This document shows positions 53,343 through 62,972 of a DNA stretch of 64,000 nt, piece by piece. Under the pieces are notes generated by a model that was not told where the DNA came from, did no database searches, and was given only the letters and a program-made list of their open reading frames with translations. The DNA is from Desulfurococcales archaeon (GTDB lineage: Archaea > Thermoproteota > Thermoprotei_A > Sulfolobales > Desulfurococcaceae). Position numbers and translations under genes: made by a program. Each line of letters begins with the position of its first letter. Position 1 is the first letter of the stretch. The stretch spans positions 248,001 to 312,000 of the forward strand of contig JALVYU010000031.1 in assembly GCA_027022365.1 (NCBI GenBank), in the 5' to 3' direction.

Positions 53343-53728
53343 ACCTGTCGCTAATGACTGCCTATGTGGTCGTTATAAGCCTCTACGTGAACCTAGGCAT
53401 AGCTCTCTATGGCGTATTCGCCAGGCCGAGCCTGGTCAAGAAGCTACTGGCCATAACGATCCTCAGCGACACCGCCAACGCTTTCGCCGTACTGGTCGGC
53501 TATCGGTGGCCTGCATCGGGGACGCCTAAACCGCCCGTATATACTAACACGACGTTCAATAACCAGACACTCCACTACTATGTCAGCCACGCCGTGGATC
53601 CTCTCCCGCAAGCCCTTGTGCTTACCGCTATTGTGATAGGCTTGGCTGTCACTATGTTCATAGCCTTCATCATAATCCAGTACTATAGGCTTCACGGAAC
53701 AGTGGATGTCCGTAAAGCCCGGAGGTGA
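53339..53728 (+). CDS. MrpC/MnhC-like antiporter subunit
   Basis: The 129-residue protein has three membrane helices with LGIALYGVFARPSLVKKLLA near the first, and DPLPQALVLTAIVIGLAVT near the last; the latter is a strong MrpC/NuoK feature. An insert of about 20 polar residues (TPKPPVYTNTTFNNQ) widens the loop between helices 2 and 3. It starts with GTG and overlaps both neighbours. Confidence 0.93.
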   Translation: MNLSLMTAYVVVISLYVNLGIALYGVFARPSLVKKLLAITILSDTANAFAVLVGYRWPASGTPKPPVYTNTTFNNQTLHYYVSHAVDPLPQALVLTAIVIGLAVTMFIAFIIIQYYRLHGTVDVRKARR

Positions 53729-53733
53729 TCGTG

Positions 53734-54237
53734 GTGAACCTGAAGTCGGCGATACCCGCCATGATATTGTCGTTCATAGTATACATAGTCTACACGGGAA
53801 GCATCGACCCCTATGACCTATTAACAGGGGCAATAGTAGCAGTAATAATCGGGCTCCTTACAGGAGAGATCGTTATTAAGGATCCTGGGAAGGCCTTTGA
53901 CCCTAAGAGGCTCTACTGGCTGATCAAGTACACGATATGGTACTTCCTAGTAGCGGAGGTGAAGGCCCACGTCGACGTGATTAAGAGGGCTCTAAGCCCG
54001 AGAATCCCGCTCAACCCCGCGATCGTACGCGTCCCATATTATGTTGAGACGGACTACGCAATGACAACAATCGCGAACAGCATAACCAATACCCCGGGCA
54101 CCGTCGTCGTGGACATAGACTATGGCCGCAAAATATTCTACGTACACTGGATAGACGCTAAGACAAGCGATCCGGGGGAAGCCCGGAAGATGATCAGCCT
54201 CGATTTCGAAGAGCATGCAAGGAAGATATTCGATTAG
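53734..54237 (+). CDS. MrpE/MnhE-like antiporter subunit
   Basis: The protein of about 167 residues has two or three N-terminal membrane helices, then the MrpE cytoplasmic domain with ANSITNTPGTVVVDIDYGRK and FYVHWIDAKT. GGAGGTGATC precedes two possible GTG starts at 53731 and 53734; an in-frame GTG at 53725 lies inside the site. Here mrpE sits between mrpC and mrpD, whereas in Thermococcus Mbh it is the first gene. Confidence 0.9.
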   Translation: MNLKSAIPAMILSFIVYIVYTGSIDPYDLLTGAIVAVIIGLLTGEIVIKDPGKAFDPKRLYWLIKYTIWYFLVAEVKAHVDVIKRALSPRIPLNPAIVRVPYYVETDYAMTTIANSITNTPGTVVVDIDYGRKIFYVHWIDAKTSDPGEARKMISLDFEEHARKIFD

Positions 54238-54255
54238 ACCGTGAGGTGTTAGAAA

Positions 54256-55917
54256 ATGATGATCTATACACCGCTCGGAATAGTCCCCCTAATGCTCACG
54301 TTCGCGGCTTTCGCCATACCCTTACTAACACTAATTATTAAGAAGGAGTGGTTCTATCACCTGTACGCCCTGGTCTTCAGCATCATAGCCCTCTGCTATA
54401 CTGCCGAGAACTTCTGGCTAGTAGTATACGGTGTCAAGCAGCCAGTATCCTATTTGTTCGGTGGATGGATTGCGCCTCTAGGCATAGTATATACGGTCGA
54501 CGGCCTTGGCGCTGTTCTCGGCCTCCTAGTAGGCATTGACATGGTGCTAATAGTACTGTACAGCATATGGTACATGAGGGGAGAGGAGGGCATAGAATGG
54601 TATTATACCCTCCTACTCCTGCTCGAGTCGGCCATGATAGGGATCGTGTATACGGGCGACATATTCAACCTCTTCGTAATGATCGAGCTCCTAGCAATAA
54701 GCGCCTACGGCCTTGTGGGGTTTTATAGGCACAAGAAGGAAGCCATAGAGGCGGCGATAAAGTATGCATTAATAGGAGCCACAGCGACAACTATGTTCTT
54801 CCTATCAATAGTCTATATCTATGGGACTTACGGCACCGTCAACATGGCGGATCTAGCGCTTAAGGCGAGGCTACCGTGGATAACACGGTATATACCGCAG
54901 GCGGCCGCATATTTTGCTCATCTCAGCGGAACAGGCTACGGGAACCCGATAGTGGCAACAGCTATAGCAATAGCGCTAGCACTATGGGCCTTCACGTTTA
55001 AAGCAGCAGTGTTCCCCAACTATTTCTGGCTCCCGGACGCCCACCCCGAGGCCCCTACCCCGGTGTCCGCGGCTCTCTCGGGGCTAGTGGTGAAGATGGG
55101 TGCGTATGCTACTATAAGGCTTCTTTACACGATCTTCGGTGTCGGGTCACTGATAGATGCATCAGCTGCTGGCGGCTGGAGCCTCCGCGATGTAATACTC
55201 TTCATCATATTGTTACTGGGCGCTGTATCGGCAATGATAGGGAGCCTGGTAATGATCATCCAGAACGATATCAAGAGAATCCTAGCTTACTCGACAATAG
55301 ATCATCTTGGAATAATATTCATGGGAATAGGCGTAGCCATGCATAGTGTGAGTCAAGCAGTGGTAGCCATAGCCCTGACGGGAGTGGTACTCCACATGAT
55401 AAACCATAGCTTCGGCAAAACAATGCTCTTCATGGCGAGCGGAATATACATCAAGAACAGCGGTACGAGAGACATAACGAGAATGAGGGGTATTGGCAGG
55501 CTATTGCCGGTGACGAGCCTGGTCATGATAATCGGGCTGCTACACTTACTAGGAGTTCCTCCCTTCGGAGGATTCTTCAGCAAGCTCCTAATATATAATG
55601 CCCTGATAGGGGCTGGGCAAGTAGTCTTCGCGCTAATACTCATCCTATCAACGGCGATAAGCATGCTGGGATATATGAGGATAATAGTTAACTTGATCCT
55701 GCCTCCGAGGCCTCCGGAACTAATTGGGAAGGCGAGGGAGAGCATACCTGCCACGACAATACTCTGCGTATTAGCGGCTATCATAATAATCATAGGCATC
55801 TATTGCCTTACAGGAGGGATAAACACCCTACAGTCAATAATAGAGCCTTCAACAACGCTTAAGGGACTAGTTCAATACATAGATTCTACATTCTCTACAT
55901 ACATGCTTCCAAGATAA
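54256..55917 (+). CDS. Antiporter-like membrane subunit 3 (MrpD/MbhH type)
   Basis: The 553-residue protein has about 14 membrane helices. The helix-5 glutamate (FNLFVMIELLAISAYG) and the helix-7 lysine (FTFKAAVFPNYFWLPDAHPE) are present, with IKRILAYSTIDHLG later. It closely fits the MrpD/MbhH subfamily. It is the last gene of the hydrogenase-Mrp run; about 140 bases separate it from the next gene. Confidence 0.94.
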   Translation: MMIYTPLGIVPLMLTFAAFAIPLLTLIIKKEWFYHLYALVFSIIALCYTAENFWLVVYGVKQPVSYLFGGWIAPLGIVYTVDGLGAVLGLLVGIDMVLIVLYSIWYMRGEEGIEWYYTLLLLLESAMIGIVYTGDIFNLFVMIELLAISAYGLVGFYRHKKEAIEAAIKYALIGATATTMFFLSIVYIYGTYGTVNMADLALKARLPWITRYIPQAAAYFAHLSGTGYGNPIVATAIAIALALWAFTFKAAVFPNYFWLPDAHPEAPTPVSAALSGLVVKMGAYATIRLLYTIFGVGSLIDASAAGGWSLRDVILFIILLLGAVSAMIGSLVMIIQNDIKRILAYSTIDHLGIIFMGIGVAMHSVSQAVVAIALTGVVLHMINHSFGKTMLFMASGIYIKNSGTRDITRMRGIGRLLPVTSLVMIIGLLHLLGVPPFGGFFSKLLIYNALIGAGQVVFALILILSTAISMLGYMRIIVNLILPPRPPELIGKARESIPATTILCVLAAIIIIIGIYCLTGGINTLQSIIEPSTTLKGLVQYIDSTFSTYMLPR

Positions 55918-56056
55918 ACTGTCCTTTTAACCGGGATGATCGTTTAAACCTTGCTGGCGATAATCTGTACCCGTTGCCCTTATTTTCCGTAGCCACATAA
56001 TTTACAGTGTAATAATTAATCCCACAGGATTACCACGGATACATCCTGGTGGTAAG

Positions 56057-57352
56057 ATGGGTGAGGAACCCCGCGGTATATCTTCTCTCAAAGCTCTTGT
56101 CTACGGCGCTGGCACCCTCATGGGCGTTGGCAGCAGTATGATCGTATCATGGCTAATGTACTACTACTGCCCCCCGCCAGAGGCTGGGCTTATCGCGCTA
56201 GCACCCGTTTTCGCGATGGGAGTAGTTATATTGTTTGGAAGATTCATAGACGCTATAAGCGACCCTATTATCGGGTGGTGGAGCGACCGAACGGTAACCC
56301 GTTGGGGACGGAGAAGGCCCTTCATATTCTTCGGTTTCTTGGCGATGTTGTTCAGCCAGATATTGATCTGGATCCCCCTTGTGCACCAGGTATCATTAAT
56401 CAATGTTCTATACGCAGCGGTTATGGATGGTATATTCTGGTTCGGATATACTGCCGCTATAAATCCATACCTAGCCCTTATACCAGAGATCGCTAGAAAC
56501 CCTAATGATAGAGTTAAACTCACCACATTCCAAGCCTTCTTCAGCCAGATAAGCCTCGTGATAGGCGGTGTGATAGTACCCCTATTACTTGCGGCTATAG
56601 GATTCATTAGCACAGCAGTTGTTCTGGGGGCTATAGGATTCGCCGTGATGCTACCCCTCCTCATAGTGATTAAGGAGAAGCCGCCGGAAGATAAGAAGAT
56701 AGCTACGGGTATGGGAATCTACCGTGCTCTCCTACTAACGTTCAAGAACAGGACATTCCTCCTCTACTTGATCCCTACAGCCATACTATTCCTGAGCGCC
56801 ACGATGATCCAGATGGAGATACCCTACGCAGTCAATGTATTGGCCGGGCTCAACAAGAAGGATGTCTCGCTCTTCTACCTACCACTAATAATCACAGCGA
56901 TCATATCACTTCCTTTCTACAAGAAGCTCGCCTCGAAATATGGTAAGAAAAAACTATACCTGATGGCCATGACATGCTTCATGATACCAGCCTTCCTCAC
57001 AGCATTCATAGGAATAATACCCGTTAGCCCGCGCATAATGATCATAGGCCTCGGAGCGCTGGCAGGAGTATTCGTAGCGCCGCTCTACATTTTCCCCAAC
57101 GCGATCATAGCGGACATAACTGATATAGATGAGCAGATGACGGGATACAGGAGAGAAGCAATTTACTTCGGATCACAGGGACTGATCACAAAAACAATGG
57201 CGGGGCTAGCCGGGGTACTAACAGGGACACTAATGTGGAAACTAGGATACAGTCCAGGCAACGACCTCGGAATAAGAGCATCATTCATACTAGCAGCACT
57301 AGTACTAATAATAGCCGCACTAATATTCAGAAAGTATCCTATCGAAAAATAA
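56057..57352 (+). CDS. GPH family sugar:cation symporter
   Basis: The 431-residue protein has twelve membrane helices and the MelB-type signature RFIDAISDPIIGWWSDRTV followed by WGRRRPFIFFG near residues 50-80. Members import galactosides, glucuronides, xylosides or pentoses with Na+ or H+. GGTGGTAAG precedes the ATG. Its neighbours encode a second transporter, a deacetylase and a GH84-like hydrolase, so a glycoside substrate is a fair guess. Confidence 0.93.
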   Translation: MGEEPRGISSLKALVYGAGTLMGVGSSMIVSWLMYYYCPPPEAGLIALAPVFAMGVVILFGRFIDAISDPIIGWWSDRTVTRWGRRRPFIFFGFLAMLFSQILIWIPLVHQVSLINVLYAAVMDGIFWFGYTAAINPYLALIPEIARNPNDRVKLTTFQAFFSQISLVIGGVIVPLLLAAIGFISTAVVLGAIGFAVMLPLLIVIKEKPPEDKKIATGMGIYRALLLTFKNRTFLLYLIPTAILFLSATMIQMEIPYAVNVLAGLNKKDVSLFYLPLIITAIISLPFYKKLASKYGKKKLYLMAMTCFMIPAFLTAFIGIIPVSPRIMIIGLGALAGVFVAPLYIFPNAIIADITDIDEQMTGYRREAIYFGSQGLITKTMAGLAGVLTGTLMWKLGYSPGNDLGIRASFILAALVLIIAALIFRKYPIEK

Positions 57353-57713
57353 CGTCTCATCGAAATCGCTGGTATAGCCACACAAGTTTTTAAAAACAAT
57401 TAGCACTCGTCCAGGGGTAAAAGGGAGACTAAGGGAGAGGCGAGATAAAACATAATCTATAGGACAACTACCAGGAGAGCCGGGCTTTAGAATAAAGTAA
57501 TAATGCATTATACATAGCGCCTGCTGAGGAAAAGACCTACCCTTATTTTGCTCCGGAGGAGAAGCAAGCGAGAAACCGCTAAAGGACTCGGTGTAAAGAC
57601 AGTTCATATTGACCATAAGGAAAATAATTAGTGTTCATCAACAAATGTGTTCCGACAATACAGCGTCACGGAAGTGTCATTGAAAAACTATCTAGTGATC
57701 CGCCAGTGGTGCT
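57353..57713. other. Gene-free region of about 360 bases
   Basis: I find no supported gene. A TATA-like tttttaaaaac near 57387 is followed by a purine-rich stretch (57410-57560) that has no matching protein gene downstream, so a non-coding transcript is possible. Compositional evidence is weak, and I could not draw a convincing fold or a box C/D pattern. A reverse frame at 57320-57616 overlaps the symporter end and looks random. Confidence 0.3.
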
Positions 57714-58901
57714 ATGGAAATGCGTTTTCAAGAGCTCCCCGTCAGTGCCCGTAGATACATATTGTATCACGCTCTTGTCTCACCGGTTCTTATTACCTGG
57801 TATTTGTTACCATATTATCTGTTGTTGACCGGGTATAGTGTCCTAGAGGTAGGCGCTATATTTACGGCGGTAAATGTTCTAAGTGTTCCTCTAACTCTTT
57901 GGCTCGGCAAGAAGTTCCAAAGCATTGATATTAGGAAGGGATTAGCGACTATCGACGTGCTTGAATCCATGTCGAATGTAGCATACGGCTTTGCCTACGG
58001 TCCCATAGCGCCCTTAATGATCGTTCTTGGCGGGCTTACCGAGAAAGCTAGCGGCACCTTATATTTTCTATACCCGGCCTACGAGAGGATAATATATCCC
58101 GAGGACAGGATGAAGGAAGCACTGTCTATTCATTTGAGGATACCAGAGCTAACAATAATTCTCACATATCCCGTCATAGGGTTCATGCTCGGCTACGTAT
58201 GGTCTTCCCCAGCCTCAATAAGGTACTCTTTTCTCATGTTCGCCGCATACCAGTTTGCACTAGTACCCTATATATTATGGTTCTTTAGACCCGTAAAGAT
58301 ATCCCGCGAAGAGGAAGACAGCCCTAACACCTCTAAGCCTTCCTTAGGCCGTCTACCCAGAAAGTACTTGGCTTACATCATAGCCGATGTACTGTTTATT
58401 CTGGCTTGGCTACTCGCACCCAATCTAGCTCTCGTGTATTATGTCCTCAAATGGCTGCATGGAAACATATTCCATGTAGCATTGATTGAGGCCAGTATAT
58501 CTACAGCTACAATTATCGGTACCTTCATAGTTGATAGGCTAGCAAGAGACAAGCCCGGGCGATACTTGGCAGCGGGAACACTCATAACAGTAGCAGGTTT
58601 AGGGATGGCCGTAGCAACCAGTATATTTCCAATCATACTGCTTGCCTTCTTCATAGTTAGGCTGGGGGATAGTATCGTGTTTGTCTACAAGCGGTTATGG
58701 CTATACAGCATAATGAGTAGAGGAGAAGCATCCATAGCATCCGCATTGATCTCGAGCATAAGGCGGACAATATCATTGTTCTCTCCCGGCCTAGCATCCC
58801 TACTTTCAACATTGAATCCCCGTGCACCATACATCGCGTGCTTGACACTGTTACTCGTGACTATACCAGTGTATCTATCATTTCTGGCAAAGAAAAAATA
58901 G
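57714..58901 (+). CDS. MFS transporter
   Basis: The 395-residue protein has about twelve membrane helices in two halves, an acidic linker between helices 6 and 7 (REEEDSPNTS), and a loose MFS pattern. Motif A after helix 2 reads LWLGKKFQSIDIRKG, near the GxLxDRxGRK consensus. AGTGGTGCT precedes the ATG. The substrate is unknown; placement between a GPH symporter and a deacetylase suggests a sugar or peptide. Confidence 0.8.
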   Translation: MEMRFQELPVSARRYILYHALVSPVLITWYLLPYYLLLTGYSVLEVGAIFTAVNVLSVPLTLWLGKKFQSIDIRKGLATIDVLESMSNVAYGFAYGPIAPLMIVLGGLTEKASGTLYFLYPAYERIIYPEDRMKEALSIHLRIPELTIILTYPVIGFMLGYVWSSPASIRYSFLMFAAYQFALVPYILWFFRPVKISREEEDSPNTSKPSLGRLPRKYLAYIIADVLFILAWLLAPNLALVYYVLKWLHGNIFHVALIEASISTATIIGTFIVDRLARDKPGRYLAAGTLITVAGLGMAVATSIFPIILLAFFIVRLGDSIVFVYKRLWLYSIMSRGEASIASALISSIRRTISLFSPGLASLLSTLNPRAPYIACLTLLLVTIPVYLSFLAKKK

Positions 58902-59168
58902 AGAGGCCATGAGAACCACATAATGTATCTATAATGTTCAAAACATATACCAAGGATTCTCCTAGAGAGCTGACATCGTACGAGATACAGTCATCCCCAA
59001 CGAATTTTGGACTAGACCATCATTTCTACTGAGACCCGGGAAACAGGATCACTGTTGTCTATAGTGTTAATCTAGTATTTGTTGTTCTCGCTACGTTCAT
59101 TACATGGTTATATAATAAATACATACAATACTTATATAGTGATTACAATAGCGTCAGGTGCCCGCGTC

Positions 59169-59954
59169 TTGTCCTATGAAGAAATTAGTAGATTGGCGGA
59201 TTTGATACGCTCTTATTTAAAACAATATGGCTACGATATAGACGAAGCCCCATACACTGCTAATCGAATACTCTGTATTGCTCCTCACCCTGACGATTGT
59301 GAAGTTGGAGCCGGAGGCCTGCTGGCTAAGGCATCGGATCACGGGACAGAAACCTACATCCTCGTCCTCACAGATGGGTCAATGGGCACTAGCAGGCCGG
59401 GCATAAGTAGGGATGAACTAGCGCTGAGAAGACGTAGAGAGCAGGAGGAGGCTGCGAAAGTCTTAGGGGTTAAGAAGGTTTACTGGCTAGGCTACAGGGA
59501 TGGCTTCCTCCCATATACTGATGAGGCTCGATTAAGGATAGCCACCATAATACGGCGGGTTAAACCCGATCTCGTATTGGCCCCCGATCCATGGATGATG
59601 TATGAGGCCCACCCAGATCATCGGAGAGCAGGACTACTGGTTTCAGAGGCCTTCCTCTACTCTGGCTTCCCCCTCTACGGTCCCGAGACCGGTGATCCCT
59701 GGAGCCCCCGGTATATCGCCTACTACTACACTGGCAGGCCGAACGTCTACGTTGACATAACGGGTTATCTGGAAAAGAAGCTTGAAGCCTTAAAGAAGCA
59801 TGAAAGCCAGCTAGAAGGCCTAGAACCACTTCTCAAACTCCTAGTCGTCTATGCAGAGCAAGCTGGGAAGAAAATAGGCGTCAAATACGCAGAACCACTA
59901 AAGATCCTGCCAAGAATACTCGTGCACGCCATACCCCTCGCAGAGATAATCTAA
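59169..59954 (+). CDS. PIG-L/LmbE-type N-acetylglucosaminyl deacetylase
   Basis: The protein of about 261 residues has the zinc motif APHPDDCEVGAGGLL near residue 38 and the third ligand in YEAHPDHRRAGLLV near residue 140. The family removes acetyl groups from GlcNAc or its glycosides; archaeal members include the diacetylchitobiose deacetylase of Thermococcus. An in-frame ATG at 59079 would add 30 residues of unlikely sequence, while TTG at 59169 follows GGTG by eight bases. It is 14 bases before the GH84-like gene, so the two probably act on the same glycans. Confidence 0.9.
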   Translation: MSYEEISRLADLIRSYLKQYGYDIDEAPYTANRILCIAPHPDDCEVGAGGLLAKASDHGTETYILVLTDGSMGTSRPGISRDELALRRRREQEEAAKVLGVKKVYWLGYRDGFLPYTDEARLRIATIIRRVKPDLVLAPDPWMMYEAHPDHRRAGLLVSEAFLYSGFPLYGPETGDPWSPRYIAYYYTGRPNVYVDITGYLEKKLEALKKHESQLEGLEPLLKLLVVYAEQAGKKIGVKYAEPLKILPRILVHAIPLAEII

Positions 59955-59967
59955 GAGGGCACAGGAA

Positions 59968-61113
59968 ATGATCAAGGGAGTAGTAGAGGGGTTCTACGGG
60001 CCTACATGGGACCTGCTCGACAGGCTCTCAATAATAGACCTACTGTCTTATCTCGAGATGAACACATACGTGTATGCGCCGAAATGGGATCCCTACCATA
60101 GGGAGAGGTGGAGGAGCCCCTACCCCGAAAACATCCTCCTCGAACTGGAAATACTCTCTGACCATGCCAGGAGGAGAAGAGTAGAACCAGTATACGCGTT
60201 ATCCCCGGGACTAGACATAGATTATTCGAGCAGAGAAGACCTAGGAGCACTACTGAGGAAATACCAGCAGGTAATGAATGCTGGCTACGACTCGATAGCG
60301 CTGCTCCTAGATGATATCCCCCCAGTACTGAGGGGTAAAGGCTATAAAACACTAGCAGAGGCCCAGGCAAGCTTGGCGAACAAAGTCTACAAGGAGCTAA
60401 AGCCGAAGATAATGATGTTATGTCCAACACACTATTGGGGATACCATGAAGACTACCTAAGGGAGCTCGGCGAGAAACTAGACCCCGAGGTAAAGATATT
60501 TTGGACAGGGCCCGGAATAGTATCCCGTAAAATAACGGTAGAAGGCGTCAAGAAATTCATCGAGATCACGGGTAGAAAGCCACTGATCTGGGATAACTAT
60601 CCGGTAAACGACTACTTCTTAGTAAAAGGCTACTATCGCCTACACCTAGGACCATACAAGGGCAGAGACCCCAAAATACTAGACATGGCCGAGGGGATCC
60701 TATTGAACCCGATGAACCAGGCAGAACTATCGAAAATCCCGATCCACACAGCGGGAATATTTCTACAAGACCCACAGCACTACAACCCCCTGCAGGCTTT
60801 AGAGGAAGCAATAACACACAACATAAACCCCGAGGCAAGAAGAGCCTTCAGAATCATAGTTATGCTACAACAATCAACGCCAATGGATCCCCAGGCAGAC
60901 CACAAGCCTAGACCCGAAGAAGCGGACACATTATTAAAAGCAGTGATGGAGCTACAGACAAAATTAACAAACAAGAAGATGCTACATGAACTAGCCTATT
61001 TACTACAAGGAGTACAACAACTAGTTCAAAGCCTCGAAGGAAAAGCGGAACCCCACCCAAGGATATTGCTGGCAGGAAAATACCTAGTTCAACTCATACC
61101 GGGGTATAAGTAA
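59968..61113 (+). CDS. GH84-like beta-N-acetylglucosaminidase
   Basis: The 381-residue protein starts like GH84 catalytic domains: VVEGFYGPTWDLLDRL at residue 5 and YAPKWDPYHRERWRSPYP near 36. ALLLDDIPP carries the adjacent aspartates 115-116 expected to be the catalytic pair of this substrate-assisted family, and IWDNYPVND lies near residue 207. It has no signal peptide, so it works in the cytoplasm, and no extra carbohydrate-binding modules. Bacterial and eukaryotic relatives cleave GlcNAc from proteins or oligosaccharides. With the deacetylase next to it, breakdown of imported chitooligomers or of the cell's own glycans is plausible. Confidence 0.88.
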   Translation: MIKGVVEGFYGPTWDLLDRLSIIDLLSYLEMNTYVYAPKWDPYHRERWRSPYPENILLELEILSDHARRRRVEPVYALSPGLDIDYSSREDLGALLRKYQQVMNAGYDSIALLLDDIPPVLRGKGYKTLAEAQASLANKVYKELKPKIMMLCPTHYWGYHEDYLRELGEKLDPEVKIFWTGPGIVSRKITVEGVKKFIEITGRKPLIWDNYPVNDYFLVKGYYRLHLGPYKGRDPKILDMAEGILLNPMNQAELSKIPIHTAGIFLQDPQHYNPLQALEEAITHNINPEARRAFRIIVMLQQSTPMDPQADHKPRPEEADTLLKAVMELQTKLTNKKMLHELAYLLQGVQQLVQSLEGKAEPHPRILLAGKYLVQLIPGYK

Positions 61114-61267
61114 TATGTAAGGATAAATGATCCTAACATGGTATAATTTTTCCCATTAAATCAGTATAAGATATCAGATGTTTATCTTCTTTACCTCCTC
61201 GAGCTGTTTTACGATATGATCTATTCTCTGTTCCTTGGTATAGTTGTGGATCTAACTACTTTTGTTT

Positions 61268-62173
61268 TCATAAAACCTTGCTATAGATCAAGTATTCCCT
61301 TATATCCGTGACTCCCGGTATCCATGCATAGAAGAACAGGTGTGTTGTCCATGGGATGATCGCGTACCGTATTCCTAGGAGTCTCATAGAGTCCAGTGTA
61401 TGTAGTAGGAGGATCTTTCCTAAGCCTCGGCCCCGGTATTTCTCGTCGACGCCTATTGGGCCGAACCTGTACCTGTGGCTTGCACTGTGTACGGCGAATC
61501 CAGCTATCCCGTTGTTTGTTTCAGCCACGTATATTCTGCCGTATTTTTTCTCTAGGGCTAGCTGGGCCTCTATACTCCATTGCAGCGAGAAGTTCTTCTC
61601 GATCCACTTGAATACGGGATCATTTCTGCTCGTCGATTCTCTGATCTCTACGTCATCTGTTCTAATCCTTATGTCTTGTCTCTCGATCCAGTATCGCTCT
61701 AGATCTACTGTGTAATCAACTGCTCTTGATACTATCTTGTAGCCTCGGTCTTTAAGCCGTTCTCGTAGCCTGTAGTTCCTAGAGTTTACCCCGGTGAGGA
61801 AGTACCAGGGAGCATACCCGTATATTCTGACGCCTCTTTTACCCTTTTTCTCCGCGAGCTCCTCGATATAGGATAGTAGTTTTTCGAAGCATTCTTCGGA
61901 GTCTTTATCGACGGCTAGCAGCTTGACCCATAAGTATTCGAGTGCTTGTCTAGGTGGTTTTAGGCCGGGCAGTGCTGCGGGCTCTGCATAGACGAGCAAC
62001 CCCTTAGTATCACCGTTTTCTATGCAGGCTATAATGTAGTCGGGTTTTGTGAATGGGTCTTTATGGATACATGTTTCTACGTGTTCATAGTCAATAAAGT
62101 CGTGGGGAAGGAGCTTGTTTGCCGTAGTGACTATCTCGTGGTCGTTTAACCCCTTGATGATCTTGATGGTCAT
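61268..62173 (-). CDS. GNAT family N-acetyltransferase
   Basis: The 301-residue protein has a clear C-terminal GNAT domain with GVDEKYRGRGLGKILLLHTL near residue 243. The N-terminal 150 residues are probably a second, divergent GNAT-like domain, similar in plan to the protein encoded at 39912. The substrate is unknown; amino sugars or protein N-termini are both possible. It converges on the glycosidase gene. Confidence 0.85.
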   Translation of the reverse strand: MTIKIIKGLNDHEIVTTANKLLPHDFIDYEHVETCIHKDPFTKPDYIIACIENGDTKGLLVYAEPAALPGLKPPRQALEYLWVKLLAVDKDSEECFEKLLSYIEELAEKKGKRGVRIYGYAPWYFLTGVNSRNYRLRERLKDRGYKIVSRAVDYTVDLERYWIERQDIRIRTDDVEIRESTSRNDPVFKWIEKNFSLQWSIEAQLALEKKYGRIYVAETNNGIAGFAVHSASHRYRFGPIGVDEKYRGRGLGKILLLHTLDSMRLLGIRYAIIPWTTHLFFYAWIPGVTDIREYLIYSKVL

Positions 62174-62351
62174 ATTATCACATGGTTAATAGTAATTGCT
62201 AGAGGAATAATTGCTTTCGTATAATAGCACGGCTTAAAAGGGATTTGTACATTATAGATAGTAGTTTTCTATTAGAGTGGCTTCTAGAACAAATCAATAT
62301 TAATACGATGGTTCACAAAACATTACTCTGTATACTGCGGTGTATGTAGAC

Positions 62352-62840
62352 TTGGCGACAACTTCGCCTCCCTCATCACCAGTAGTTCTCGGTAGGGTGT
62401 CTTGGTTCTACTATTATCCTATTGAGGGGATTGTTTATGATCTTAACTTCTCCGGAGATGTGGCTGTTCTTCATACCAATCATGGTGCTCTGAGATATAG
62501 ATATACAGGTATTTCTGTCAAGTACCTTAGAATTCCGGATCCGAGGATCACGAAGATCACTATGATTTTCACCGCAATAATGTTCGTAATTATCGCATTG
62601 ATCGTGCTCAGCTCCGTGAACACAGGCTTCGGACTATTATTCGGGTCAAGCCCATCTGGGTTCTTCCGGCTCTTCACTCTCCTCATCATCGTCTCAGCGA
62701 TATTCGCGGCTTTCACTCTCGTATCAGCTTGTAGATCTAAGCCCGTCCTCGCCCTAATCGATCATGCTGGTGTTGAGCATTATTATATCGTCGATTCTAA
62801 GAGCAGGGATAGAATTCTCCGTAATGTTGTCTCTCTGTAA
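62352..62840 (+). CDS. Small membrane protein of unknown function
   Basis: The protein of about 162 residues has a beta-rich N-terminal domain of about 65 residues, two membrane helices (about 75-95 and 108-128), and a short soluble end. I do not recognise the family. TTG at 62352 follows GGTG by eight bases; an in-frame GTG at 62340 is part of that site. It stands alone between the GNAT gene and trpB. Confidence 0.6.
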   Translation: MATTSPPSSPVVLGRVSWFYYYPIEGIVYDLNFSGDVAVLHTNHGALRYRYTGISVKYLRIPDPRITKITMIFTAIMFVIIALIVLSSVNTGFGLLFGSSPSGFFRLFTLLIIVSAIFAAFTLVSACRSKPVLALIDHAGVEHYYIVDSKSRDRILRNVVSL

Positions 62841-62940
62841 TAGTTTTTGTCGGTTAGATATGCTGATTGTTTTCTATAACGTTGTAACACTATTCAATTA
62901 TTCTTAACAGTTCAAGAAAAAATTGAAACATGACGTAAGG

Positions 62941-62948
62941 CTTAAATA
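62941..62948 (+). promoter_or_regulatory. TATA box of trpB
   Basis: cttaaata lies about 28 bases before the TTG at 62973, where an archaeal transcript would begin. It points to a nearly leaderless message for the trpB gene. Confidence 0.5.
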
Positions 62949-62972
62949 CTGTTATGGGACAAAATGGTGGGT

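Noticed and set aside
57320-57616. Reverse-strand frame of 98 residues in the gap after the GPH symporter
   Set aside because: It overlaps the symporter end, has no clear ribosome binding site or recognisable motif, and its composition looks random.
57360-57640. Possible structured RNA (SRP RNA, RNase P RNA or box C/D RNA)
   Set aside because: The stretch is not G/C-rich as expected for a hyperthermophile's structured RNA, and I found neither clear C and D boxes nor a convincing helix set.
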